A stretch of 64,000 bases of DNA from the NCBI GenBank assembly GCA_964020085.1, contig OZ026603.1, positions 25,225,181 to 25,289,180 of the forward strand, given 5' to 3'. Every line of letters starts with the position of its first letter. Position 1 is the stretch's first letter. The notes beneath the pieces were generated by a model. That model was not told the DNA's origin. It made no database searches and worked only from the letters and a program-made list of their open reading frames with translations. Positions 39,818 to 50,073 of the stretch are shown here, in pieces. The stretch is from Micromussa lordhowensis (taxonomy: Eukaryota; Cnidaria; Anthozoa; Scleractinia; Lobophylliidae). Both the position numbers and the translations under genes were made by a program.

Positions 39818-40871
39818 CTTTGTTCCCTCGTTGCCTGGTTGCCTGGTTGCCTCGTTCCGTCGTTCCTCTTTGCCTCGTTGCCTCGTCGCCTCGTCCCCTC
39901 GTCCCCTCGATCCTTCGATCCTTCGATCCTTCGTTCCTTCGTTGCCTCGTTGCCTCGTTGCCTCGTTGCCTCGTTGCCTCGTTGCCTCGTTGCCTCGTTC
40001 CCTCGTTCCTTCGTTCCTTCGTTCCTTCGTTCCTTCGTTCCTTCGTTCCTTCGTTCCTTCGTTCCTTCGTTCCTTCGTTCCTTCGTTCCTTCGTTCCTTC
40101 GTTCCTTCGTTCCTTCGTTCCTTCGTTCCTTCGTTCCTTCGTTCCTTCGTTCCTTCGTTCCTTCGTTCCTTCGTTCCTTCGTTCCTTCGTTCCTTCGTTC
40201 CTTCGCTCCTTCGATCCTTCGCTCCTTCGTTCCTTCGTTCCTTCGTTCCTTCGTTCCTTTGTTCCTTCGTTCCTTCGTTCCTTCGTTCCTTCGTTCCTTC
40301 GTTCCTTCGTTCCTTCGTTCCTTCGTTCCTTCGTTCCTTCGTTCCTTCGTTCCTTCGTTCCTTCGTTCCTTCGTTCCTTCGTTCCTTCGTTCCTTCGTTC
40401 CTTCGTTCCTTCGTTCCTTCGTTCCTTCGTTCCTTCGTTCCTTCGTTCCTTCGTTCCTTCGTTCCTTCGTTCCTTCGTTCCTTCGTTCCTTCGTTCCTTC
40501 GTTCCTTCGTTCCTTCGTTCCTTCGTTCCTTCGTTCCTTCGTTCCTTCGTTCCTTCGTTCCTTCGTTCCTTCGTTCCTTCGTTCCTTCGTTCCTTCGTTC
40601 CTTCGTTCCTTCGTTCCTTCGTTCCTTCGTTCCTTCGTTCCTTCGTTCCTTCGTTCCTTCGTTCCTTCGTTCCTTCGTTCCTTCGTTCCTTCGTTCCTTC
40701 GTTCCTTCGTTCCTTCGTTCCTTCGTTCCTTCGTTCCTTCGTTCCTTCGTTCCTTCGTTCCTTCGTTCCTTCGTTCCTTCGTTCCTTCGTTCCTTCGTTC
40801 CTTCGTTCCTTCGTTCCTTCGTTCCTTCGTTCCTTCGTTCCTTCGTTCCTTCGTTCCTTCGTTCCTTCGTT
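39818..40871. repeat. Octanucleotide satellite (GTTCCTTC)n
   Basis: About 110 nearly perfect units of GTTCCTTC from roughly 40003 to 40871, preceded by degenerate GTTGCCTC and related units from 39818. Because the 8-bp unit has no stop in any frame, long open frames (NEGTKERR or SFVPSFLR repeats) appear on both strands; they are artefacts. Confidence 0.97.
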
Positions 40872-42912
40872 CATTACTCATGCGGGAGCGGGCCCCAAAC
40901 CGATCAAAAGGGTGAGTCGCTTAGGTTTTAGAACTGCAAACAAAGCGCTTTCTCTCAAAACAAATGATGCAAGTCCTTGTGCAGTGAAGAGTGGAAAAAC
41001 AAAAACAACAAACAATAATAAAAAACGGTCCATCATCTAAAATATCCATGATTGAGTGATTTCCATCAAAAAACAACTGTGAAAGCTCGCTATTCGAATT
41101 ATCTCAACCTGCAGCGGTTGTAAACCAATCAGCGGTTGATAGAGAGGTCTTTATGAATAGTTCTTCAGTTACAGGTTGGCGAAGTGTTAAGATTTCAGTC
41201 TTGGCGCAATAATTTTAGAAGCGGTAATCTGAAAGTCGCAGGCTAGAATCCTGGTGTGGAATTTTCGTTTTCTTTCGAGATATTTAACGTGTACTTTAAT
41301 TACGTTTACACAAGCAGTGAATAGTAAAAATGTTCCAGTCTTAATAGAAACGTAATAAGTTAAGAAAATGAGCCAATATGGAGATTTGAAATAATTTGCA
41401 GAAGGAAAACACTTTTGAAAGTGAAACCCTCGCTCATGAATTTTGGCAGCGTTTTGGTTAAAAGCTGTCAGAGCTAACGATGAATCGAATCATTCGCCCG
41501 TCGAATTAATTGCATATCAAATAGTGTTTAATTTGGAGCACCTCACTGCGGGAAAGATCAGTTCATTGCTCTCGGAGCCAATATCGCGCTCTCACGCTAA
41601 ATAAACTGGTCATCAGAATAACCACAAAAACGTTTACAACCCATCGACTGACTGACTGATCGAGGGAGCGTGCGAACGAACGAATTATTTCCTCCCCAAA
41701 CAAGTGCTAAAAATCCTGCACGCCACTTCTTGATCGAAATGTTCTTCGTTAGACCTGGACACAACTTCCTTTCACGCTTTCATGACACTAATACCAAACT
41801 TGCAAGCACGTTCCTGTGAATTCTGCGTTCTTAGAATGGAAATCCAGGATTCACAAAAGTTACAGAAAAAAGTTGTAAAGAGCATTCCTCGGTTAGAAAC
41901 TCTGTTCTAAGTATTTTCGTCTTAACCTCGATTTTAGGTAAGAAATATTTGTCTTAAACTTGAGTTTACAATTAATTAAGCCTTTAAGAGTGGCGTGCAG
42001 TTATTTGTTTCAAATATCCGCTTAATGATGAAGGGGATGATGTTTAGACATCGTTTATAGTAACGACTTCCTGCAACACCGATGTCAAAATCGTGTTACC
42101 GTCAAATTATCTTTGTGTGTTCCTTGTTCTTGTTTATCGTCGTCTTTTGAGTAGCCTGCGACGCAGATGTTACTTTAGGGGTGGGTTTTCTCGAGACCAT
42201 ATACTGGGACGTAAGTCTCTCATCCTCACTAATAAGTTCAAACTACGTTTTCAGCTGTTATTCATTTTTTTTTGTATATATAATTTTTTAAGGGCAGACC
42301 AGATGACTCACAACTGTGAAGCACATCCCGTTTCATTTTATCGCTGATAAATTAAAATTCATTTTGAATTATAAGAATGACTTACGGACTACACAATGCC
42401 CTTCCTTTTAAAAGCTACCTCGCCAGCTTCATTGGCTAAACTAAGCATAAAGCATAGCATAGAGGATAGCCGGGGTAAACTTATTTCATAATTACGTGTA
42501 TATTATGTTTCTCTTGTTGAGTTGACTTCCTGTGTATCTCTGCGATGCCACACTACTGATATAGTGCGAGTTTTTTATTACTTTTCTCCTGCTCATAAAT
42601 AGTGATATCTTAAATGGCTTGTTCAATTACGATTCATCCAGATAACATCTTCTTAAATTATTTTGAATGATAGCCATTTTGAGGTCATCCTCTTTGGCGC
42701 ACGCCAATTTTTATGTAGCATTTTCCCTTTGTTTTGTTTTTATGCTGCATATATTTTTGAGCGTTTCGGTTTAGCATTTGCGTTTTAGCGCTAATGTTGG
42801 CAAATAACTTCCTGAGTGGTTGAAGCGCTACGTTTGAGTTGAATCTGACACGATTCTTTCCTTATTTTGCGTTCGATTAATCGCACGCGCCACAAAATTT
42901 CTTTTTTGGGGG
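40872..42912. other. Upstream region of receptor gene 2
   Basis: No coding sequence recognised. Short blocks near 40950-41075 resemble blocks at 18900-19450, which may mark duplicated promoter or flank sequence. Confidence 0.4.
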
Positions 42913-42991
42913 ATGGAGAGAAGAATACCCATCGCGTTCACGATAGTTGTTCTTGCCCTGCTTTTCAGTTTCGCAAAAAAAGGAAATGCTG
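42913..42991 (+). CDS. Receptor gene 2: signal peptide exon
   Basis: The ATG opens MERRIPIAFTIVVLALLFSF-AKKGNAG: basic n-region, about 13-residue hydrophobic core and a plausible cleavage site after a small residue. Donor GTGAGT after GCTG, phase 1, matching the CTLD exon. This gives the secretory entry for a type I receptor. Confidence 0.7.
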
Positions 42992-44125
42992 GTGAGTCAA
43001 TATTTTGTGGTAAAGCTGTGTTCACATAAAAGCCAAAAACGGATTAAAGTAAGCATGTTTCTAGGAAGTTTGTTTCGCCGAAACATGTTTGTTATTGTTT
43101 TGTTCATCACAGAGGTCGGTTTCAAACACGTTTCATGCGTGGTTCTGAATTGCGATGCTGTTCGCTTGTACATGTGACCGTTGTTCTCCCAAATATTCTG
43201 CTTTCTACCCATCGCCGATAATTGCCGTTGTATTCTTCATCGGCCCATATTTCAACTAGCCATTTGACCTCATAATAGCCCCAATTTTGGTTCAATCTTT
43301 TGGTCACTCGCCTCCTCCCGCATCTATCCGCCATTTTGAACGTCTTTGGTCTGATCATAATTATACTGAAACTACCTCGCGAGGATGAATCATGCTCACA
43401 ATAATCATGTTTCAAATACGATTCGCGCAACGCACTGTCTGATATGAACACTTGTCATAACGAAACATGTTTCATTCGTGATCAGACTAATCGTGTTTCG
43501 GCCTAGTGTGAACACAACTTAATTTAATAAATGATGTATTTCACTTTTCTTGGGGAGCTCAATGTTACTTCGGTGGCAATGTAATGTAAGGTTACCTCTG
43601 TAAGGTTACCTCTGTAGGTGATAGCAGATATGTTTGAAAGCGAAACAATTGGACCAGAAACAGCGACAAGAAATAGTTTGTAATAGTTTCCAATAGGCAA
43701 AAACGATTTAAGTAGGGGATACTTTCAATTTCTCGACCCCGGCCTAACCCCTATTCAGACGGGGGATTTTTCCCTTATTTCTACGCTCTTCGAATTCCCG
43801 CGTCCCCCTCCCTCTCCCAACTTCAAGAATATGAAAGCTTCATAATGAAGCTTACAGGGTATGCTGTCTCGTCAAAAAGTACTTCCTTTGACATCAATAG
43901 CTCGATATCCAAACAGACGCCATCTGGGATCCACCGTCGTTAAAAAACCACCAGAAATGACTCATGTCTTTAAAAAAAATAATAAAACGATGTTAAAAAA
44001 AGAGTGAAAAATAACTGAACGTGGAGGTTGCAACCTATGTCAGCGTGTTTACAGTGCATCGAGAAAAGTAAGAGAGTAGCCAAAAAATGTATATGTAATG
44101 CCATTTTATGATTCCATTTAAGTAG
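42992..44125 (+). other. Intron 1 of receptor gene 2
   Basis: Non-coding, between the signal-peptide donor and the CTLD acceptor (AAGTAG). No other feature seen. Confidence 0.5.
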
Positions 44126-44557
44126 GTAATGGAAAACAGCCCTTTGTATTTGGTAATTCGATTTACACATTTCATGGAGACTCTGCGGCTCGTAATTGGA
44201 ACGAAAGCAACCAACATTGCAAAAAGACTGGAGGTAAACTAGTTTCTATTGAAAGTAAAAAGGAATGGGAATTCTTGAAAAACACGACCCAAAGTATGAC
44301 AACTGGTGAATATTTCATCGGCCTGAGGAAAGATAGCGAGTCTAAAGAATGGAGATGGATAAGCGATAACAGTAAAGTCGACGCCATCAAAGGAAAGTTT
44401 CCCTGGGCTACAAGCGAACCCAGTGGTGATGGAAATTGTACGGTTATGTATAATCATAAGGACTACGGGGAAAACATTGGAAAGTATAACGACTTGCTTT
44501 GTAAATGGCAAAAGGCCCATATTTGCGAGAGCTCCGCTAACGGCACTGGCCAAGAGG
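44126..44557 (+). CDS. Receptor gene 2: C-type-lectin-like domain exon
   Basis: A whole CTLD in one exon, phase 1 to phase 1, no stops. Landmarks in order: RNWNESNQHCKKTGGKLVSI, EYFIGLRKD (WIGL-equivalent), EWRWISD, WATSEPSGDGNCTVMY, YNDLLCKWQKAHICE. Cysteines fit the canonical two disulphides. The sugar-specificity triplet reads EPS rather than EPN or QPD, and the WND position reads YND, so calcium-dependent binding is possible but specificity cannot be called. The extracellular recognition domain of the receptor. Confidence 0.82.
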
Positions 44558-45541
44558 GTATGTTACACAAGTTATTCTTTTTCATTTGACTTACTGAGAG
44601 TTTGTTTTTTTTTAAATAGAAAAATCAAGACACATCAAATTCAGATACGGATTGCTGTATAGTCAAGTTTATAATAAAGCAGTGTTTAATACCCCAGCTG
44701 ACAATGACACTTGAAAAGGGAGACCACTGAATGTAGAAAAGTAATCTTCGTTGTTATGTTGCCTTGGGTTTTCTAGTCTGCGTCACAAGTGCCCTTCTAG
44801 CGAAAAATATTCAAAGAAAATATCTCTCAGATTTGTTTTTCGTGGAGGGCTGCTATTACACAAGCTAAGGGTTCCCCTGGTTTTGTACTACGTGGACTGC
44901 TAAATATAAAGTATGTATAAAAAGGAAAATTTCGAACAAAATAGTTACTGAAATGCAGATGAGACTATGATTTGTGAAATAAAATTCAGACGGACAATAT
45001 GGTGATAATAGGCAATTATTCCCCTCAGTCGAGTGGTATTTCGCCTGGGCTCGTGTTCCCACGGCATTTCTCGTTCTCCCAAACTTTCACTCGTGTTTCT
45101 ATAACTCGATAGAAACACGCTACATGTTTTCTATTTCTTAAATAAAAAAATAAAAAAAAAATTGGAGGAACAAACTTTGTTCGAGTGTAAGAAGTGTTAA
45201 ATTTACATTTTGCGCGAATAGTCATTATTTTGACCGTGCACAAAATCACCTTGAAATTGACGGAAATTGAAAATAGTAGTTTAATAAGGTAGACATACGC
45301 TTAAGACAATAATAAACCAAGAATTACCAAGGATGGTTGAGGATGGAAAAGATTAACGTATTGTACTTGTAAGCGACAAATTTGAAAATTTTAGGCTCAA
45401 CGACACTATAACAAGGCGATAACAAAAGCCCACGTTTAAAGTCTTCTACAGTTAGGTTAAGTAGTTTGCTTTTAGTTAAACGAGGCTGCCTCATCATATT
45501 GGACCAGAAATTTAATCTGGACATGTGATTTTGTTTTTTAG

Positions 45542-45631
45542 TAACAACAGTCAGGCAGACATTCTCGGCAGTGACTTCAGCAGCACGTTTAACAACGTCC
45601 TACAGTCCATCGACAGAAGCAGCATCAAAAG
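45542..45631 (+). CDS. Receptor gene 2: stalk exon
   Basis: Acceptor TTTTTTAG, donor GTAGAA, phase 1 to phase 1. It encodes a Ser/Thr-rich stretch (VTTVRQTFSAVTSAARLTTS), like an O-glycosylated stalk. Supported by phase and composition. Confidence 0.55.
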
Positions 45632-46033
45632 GTAGAAAGTAGTTTCAACTATTCTCTTCGTTCGAGTAACTTACGCCAAAACGAGTAAAGATTTGCCTTC
45701 AAGTATATAACATTTGAAAAGAATCAAAGAGCAGAACGGGCTCTATATTCCTTGTCGTTTTTCTTTCTTTTTTCAAATCATCGAGAAAATGATCGCTTGT
45801 GAATTCATTAATAAAACTGGTAGGGGTGAAAAGTAAAAAAAAGGTAAATCGAGTAGTTAGAAATGCATCAAAAGGCCGATTGTGATTGGTTGCAATTGCG
45901 ATTGTCTAACTGACAAGCACGATTACAGGAATGGTTCCGTCGGGGGTTCAGTTTTAATCGATCGACAATTTAATCAGGACAGACTGAAAGAAATAGCGTT
46001 GGATTGATAAATCGTTTGTTAATGTTTTAAGAG

Positions 46034-46132
46034 GCAACACGACAGACAGAGCGTGGAACCGAAGAGTCAGCAACAGAATCTACCACGAATCAACATCGTT
46101 CAAATATTTATTGACAGAATCCAATTCTCAAG
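46034..46132 (+). CDS. Receptor gene 2: possible second stalk exon
   Basis: If the acceptor is TTAAGAG, the exon is open with phase 1 at both ends and donor GTACGA. One base-frame over, a more Thr/Glu-rich reading (TERGTEESATESTTNQ) looks more like stalk but hits a TGA, so either the exon has drifted out of frame or this is not an exon. Tentative. Confidence 0.35.
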
Positions 46133-46638
46133 GTACGAACAAAATTGAGTTTGTACCTTTTAGCCAACTGACTGACCCAATAGCAAGTTTGAATAGCAAG
46201 AAACGCGTTTTTGAATAACCGATTTCTTTTTACGTAATTGCCCTAGTTTTAACGTTTAGCTGTATTGTTCAGTAAGTTTGTTTTAGTTTTTCTTATCGTT
46301 AAAATATTATACCTACACATCATCTGGATATTATAAAAAAGTAAAAGTATCAAGCGTTCGGGCCGGGTTGTTCGAAAGCCGGTTAACGCTAACCCTAGAT
46401 TAAAAGTTAATCGAAGCATTAATTTTTCTTGTATAAAAATGCTTTTGACTGTTTATGCTTTGTGTAGTTTGCGATTCCTCAAACTTAAAAGTGAGGGAAA
46501 AACAATTTAAACAGAAAACCTCACCGAAAAGTTGCAAAACTGAAATCAAAATTCTCGCTAATCCTGGGTTAGCTTAATCGGCCTTTGAACAGCTCGTCCC
46601 TGGTATATAATTACACTTAATTGTGATTTTGTTTTTAG

Positions 46639-46803
46639 CGACACCTCCTAGGAACGTCGTGAAGGATCTCCCATCAGAGGAAACTACCAAAAACAACACC
46701 CAACTGATTGTCATCGTCCTGGCCTTACTCGCCTTTCTTATTCTGATAACCTTGATCGTGTTTTACGTAATGTATGTCCGACGTCGGAAGTTTAAAAAGC
46801 AAG
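46639..46803 (+). CDS. Receptor gene 2: transmembrane exon
   Basis: Acceptor GTTTTTAG, donor GTAATT, phase 1 to phase 1. It encodes NNTQ followed by a strong hydrophobic helix (LIVIVLALLAFLILITLIVF) and a basic stop-transfer segment (YVRRRKFKKQ). This matches the layout of the gene 1 TM exon and confirms type I topology. Confidence 0.75.
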
Positions 46804-47347
46804 GTAATTCCCATAGTAGCATGCAACTCTTTTTTTCCATAAAACTGATTTCTTTTTTGTTACACAAAGTTTAAAATCCCGTCAACTGTTTGTGATCCCT
46901 ACTTTTATCCACCGGTTCTGTTCCTTGGAATATCTGTTCCTCACCGTGGGCTATACTTGCTGCTTGAGCAAAATCATTTGTGTTTGGTTGTTTAATACTT
47001 CGGCAAACCCTCTTCTGCCCGCCATCAGCTCTGAAGGTCTAGATATGGCCATCAAACCACACCCAAAAAGTGTTTAATGTGTGCATATAAGATTAATTAA
47101 AATGTTTGCTGGCTGGCAAATTTAAGTTCATTCGGTTTAGGAAAAAGAAACTTTGTTTTCCAAATGCCTATCTCTTGGTTACTTCGTGGCTATGATGGTC
47201 CCAGATCAATTCGGACAAATTAGCTCGTTGGGTGCCCCTGATGATATAATTAATGAGGCAGTTTGCACTTTCCAATTGTCTCTGAAGTTACATGAACGGT
47301 AACTCATTTTTTGTTTTACGCTGTTCATAGTGTAAGTTTATACTTTA

Positions 47348-47453
47348 CAAGGTTTTCCTAATACGAAAAGAGCCTTTGTCATTTGACCATCACATAGATT
47401 TTGACAATTCCAGTGTCATTGACAAAGGCTCTTTTTGTATTAGGAAAACCTTG
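47348..47453. repeat. Palindromic foldback element
   Basis: Arms of about 36 bp (CAAGGTTTTCCTAATAC...AAAGAGCCTTTGTCA, and its inverse) around a roughly 35-bp centre. Probably a small MITE in an intron of receptor gene 2. Confidence 0.7.
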
Positions 47454-48027
47454 GAGGCTTGGCATACCTCTGCTACCAAGCATGCTGACAACAATTCTAG
47501 GCCGATTCCAGACCAATACAGTATTCTTTTGAAACAATAGCCAACCAATTTACACGTTTATACTTTTGCTTTTCTTAGCATTTTATCTCGCCTCTTTTTG
47601 CATATATTTCACCATTTCGCATTTCATTTTTATCCATCGAAGGCTGTAGATTGATAGCCGAAAGCTCATATTATTTTTTAAATTATTTTAGCCAGCGAAC
47701 GTTTTTAATCTTTTTAATAAGTAAGTAAGCATGGAATCTAAGACACTTCCATTATTGCATATTTTAGCAAAACTTTTAGCCATGTTGATAGTTTGTTAAT
47801 GTTTTTTTTTTTAATTGTTTATTACTATTCGTTTACTAAATATATTCAAAACTGACGGGGACACTGATGCACGCTTGCTTTAACATCGCAATAATCGGTA
47901 AGTATATATTTTGAATATAAATTTGCTACTTATGTCATGTTCTATGATTTTTGTTATCATAAATTGGATTTTTTGTGTGTGCCGCTGGTACTGTAACTAA
48001 TCTGCTATTTCTTTGCTGCAATTAAGA

Positions 48028-48135
48028 CCTGCGATAATCTTGGATCCAGGTCTCACTCTAGATGGGACGCAAAAAGGTGTAGGATTTGGGAAAAAGTCAA
48101 CTGGCATTTTCAAGTTACAAAATGCTTACCACAAA
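48028..48135 (+). CDS. Receptor gene 2: possible cytoplasmic exon
   Basis: After CAATTAAG, an open stretch starts in phase 2 as in the corresponding gene 1 exon (PAIILDPGLTLDGTQKGVGF) and includes one tyrosine (NAYHK). GTTAAG could be the donor. A linking micro-exon like that of gene 1 was not found, so this is tentative. The remaining 46804-48522 shows nothing else of note. Confidence 0.25.
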
Positions 48136-48221
48136 GTTAAGTTGGGAGGGAATATTGTACTTCGAAAGTCACTAGTTGAAAAAAAAAAAACAATAATAAC
48201 TTATTCACTGAGGTGGAGGTG

Positions 48222-48258
<37 letters not shown>

Positions 48259-48522
48259 AGCGTGCGCGAAAAGTACTGTTCACTTGTGTGGTACATACTA
48301 AAAACTGCTATTATTACATTTAGTAAAAGAGTATATCAGAACCTAGAGACCGAGGAAGCTATGAGACAATAGATTTACTAGAATCGCCTTAAATTCGCTG
48401 AATGATATCCTAGCCCTTTTGAGAGTAATGGGCGGGCACAATTTGTAAATTGAGCACATTCAGTTGGTATGACTGGAGCTCAATTTTTCAGTGCGATATT
48501 TGCCACACTTAGTAAATCGACA

Positions 48523-48772
48523 AGTAGTGTAGTAATTGGGGTGACCGGCGCATCGCTAAAATCAGCCCCTTAGTGTGGTCAGTGTGGTTAGCGCATCGCT
48601 AAAATCAGCCCCTGAGCGTAGTGAACGTATATATCAGATTATCTAAATATACGCACTAATCAGCGTAGAGAATATATCTTACACTAAGGACTCTTAATAG
48701 CGTAGGATATAGTAAATTTAGACAGTTCGTAGTTAGCGTAAAATGCGTAGCTTGTGTAGTTAGCGTGACTGA
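48523..48772. repeat. Left terminal inverted repeat, copy 2
   Basis: Shares the first 19 bp with copy 1 (one mismatch) but then diverges: two tandem GCGCATCGCTAAAATCAGCC units replace the AGCTAGCACAACC units. The inner part has short TTAGYGTA-type iterons as in copy 1. The terminal bases are thus constrained while the internal iterons turn over. Confidence 0.85.
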
Positions 48773-49252
48773 CTATTTAGTTTCATCATACATCTTTAAA
48801 TATTTATCAATAATTGGGCTATTATCAATGACAAAATTGTCAACGCTTGTCATTTGATTAATTAAACTTTCTCGGTTAAGATCACCTGCGCGCAGCACTT
48901 CTCGAATCATTATTAACAAATGTTGGTAACTTTGGTAAGCATAGATGCAATTTTGAATTTTTAAGTCTAAACCTTTGTGTTCCATGTATCCTTTAACTAA
49001 TAATGCTACTGTACTAATCGCTATTAGACTAATACCTCCTGTTGCAATAGCGCTAGCAATTCCGCCTGAAGCGGTGAGGACAGAGAGTGAATTACCAATG
49101 AATTTGAGCAATTTGTATCTTTTGTAAGCCCTTTTATAAACCCAACATTTCCTATGATAGCCTAGATAATAAGATTTTAGTTCGTCTACTTCATCAGCTG
49201 ATAATTTGTCTGAAATATGATTCCAATCGAAAATATTCTTTTTAGTCACCAT
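48773..49252 (-). CDS. Two-TM helical protein, SLATT-like by appearance (copy 2)
   Basis: 159 residues, same length as copy 1 with about six changes, all conservative in the membrane region (SLIAISTVALLVKGYM). Intact while most neighbours are broken. See the copy 1 gene for layout. The start context is AATATAATG on the minus strand. Confidence 0.8.
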   Translation of the reverse strand: MVTKKNIFDWNHISDKLSADEVDELKSYYLGYHRKCWVYKRAYKRYKLLKFIGNSLSVLTASGGIASAIATGGISLIAISTVALLVKGYMEHKGLDLKIQNCIYAYQSYQHLLIMIREVLRAGDLNRESLINQMTSVDNFVIDNSPIIDKYLKMYDETK

Positions 49253-49371
49253 TATATTATTTTATTATATTTTTATCCACCCATGTACCCATGCGCATCA
49301 CGCAAATACAGTGTCTACAATTTCTTTGTTCATATTTTATGCATTCACGCTTGAACGCAAAATGATGTACA

Positions 49372-50056
49372 TTAGATGTCTATTTCGATCAATAAGTTTA
49401 CCATCGCGTGTGTTACGGATAGATTCGATGTTTTGCTCTGAAAATTGATTCTGTCGCCAGCTCGTATCGTAATCGGATCGCTGAAAATAGTGTGATTTGA
49501 CCATTGATCCGCAGGTTTGGCAATTTTTACATCTTTATCAGCACCATTGAGAACTAAGCTGACTATCACTTCAGATGCTTGCCTATTGCCGGCGCAAGCA
49601 CAAATGCTGCCACGAACTATTTTACCGTCTCCAGGACTAGGCCAACCATATTGCTTATTATTACCGAAACTCCATTGGAGACTATTTTTAATCAGAGGTC
49701 CATTTTCTTCTGCATAGACGGTGATGTATCCCTTTGTTACTTGCGTCTCTAAATCATTGTAATCGACTTTGTCTTTTAATGCATCATTGAATTCCATTGC
49801 TAAGGTTCCTAAATCAGATGAGTTGGCTTTTTTAGTTAGTTCATTATTAACGTATCTAGTAGCCGCTCTTGTCTTTAATAAATCAGCGACGAATCGTTTA
49901 GTCACTGCGTCATGATCATCCATTGGAGCGGAAATGTTAGTTAATCTCTTGTTTTGTAAATCGAAATGGTTGTCTGGAGTCCATTTGAAGCCTATTCATT
50001 TTTTAACCTTTTCTACTTTTGATGGTTTTTCATGTTGTCCATTACTATGTCCCATA
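49372..50056 (-). pseudogene. Short fibre-like protein, broken near N-terminus (copy 2)
   Basis: The head domain (GSICACAG, VSLVLNG, IRAGDRINF) and fibre block are open from 49923, but the N-terminal part (MGHSNGQHEKPS...) from 50056 is in another frame with a stop. The trimerisation/linker region is shorter than in copy 1, with two small in-frame deletions. Confidence 0.7.
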
Positions 50057-50073
50057 TATATTTATTTATATTT

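Noticed and set aside
39714..41040. Several open frames of 350-400 residues on both strands
   Set aside because: They are translations of the (GTTCCTTC)n array, which lacks stops in any frame; no start context or domain.
41180..41270. Possible tRNA or tRNA-derived SINE (GGCTAGAATCC resembles a B box)
   Set aside because: No acceptor-stem pairing or convincing A box could be found by eye.
43122..43451. 109-residue minus-strand frame in receptor gene 2 intron
   Set aside because: Opposite to the gene, low-complexity matches only, no conserved motif.
47830..47900. Cytoplasmic micro-exon of receptor gene 2 ending at GTAAGT near 47899
   Set aside because: Good donor, but no AG acceptor within a plausible distance upstream.
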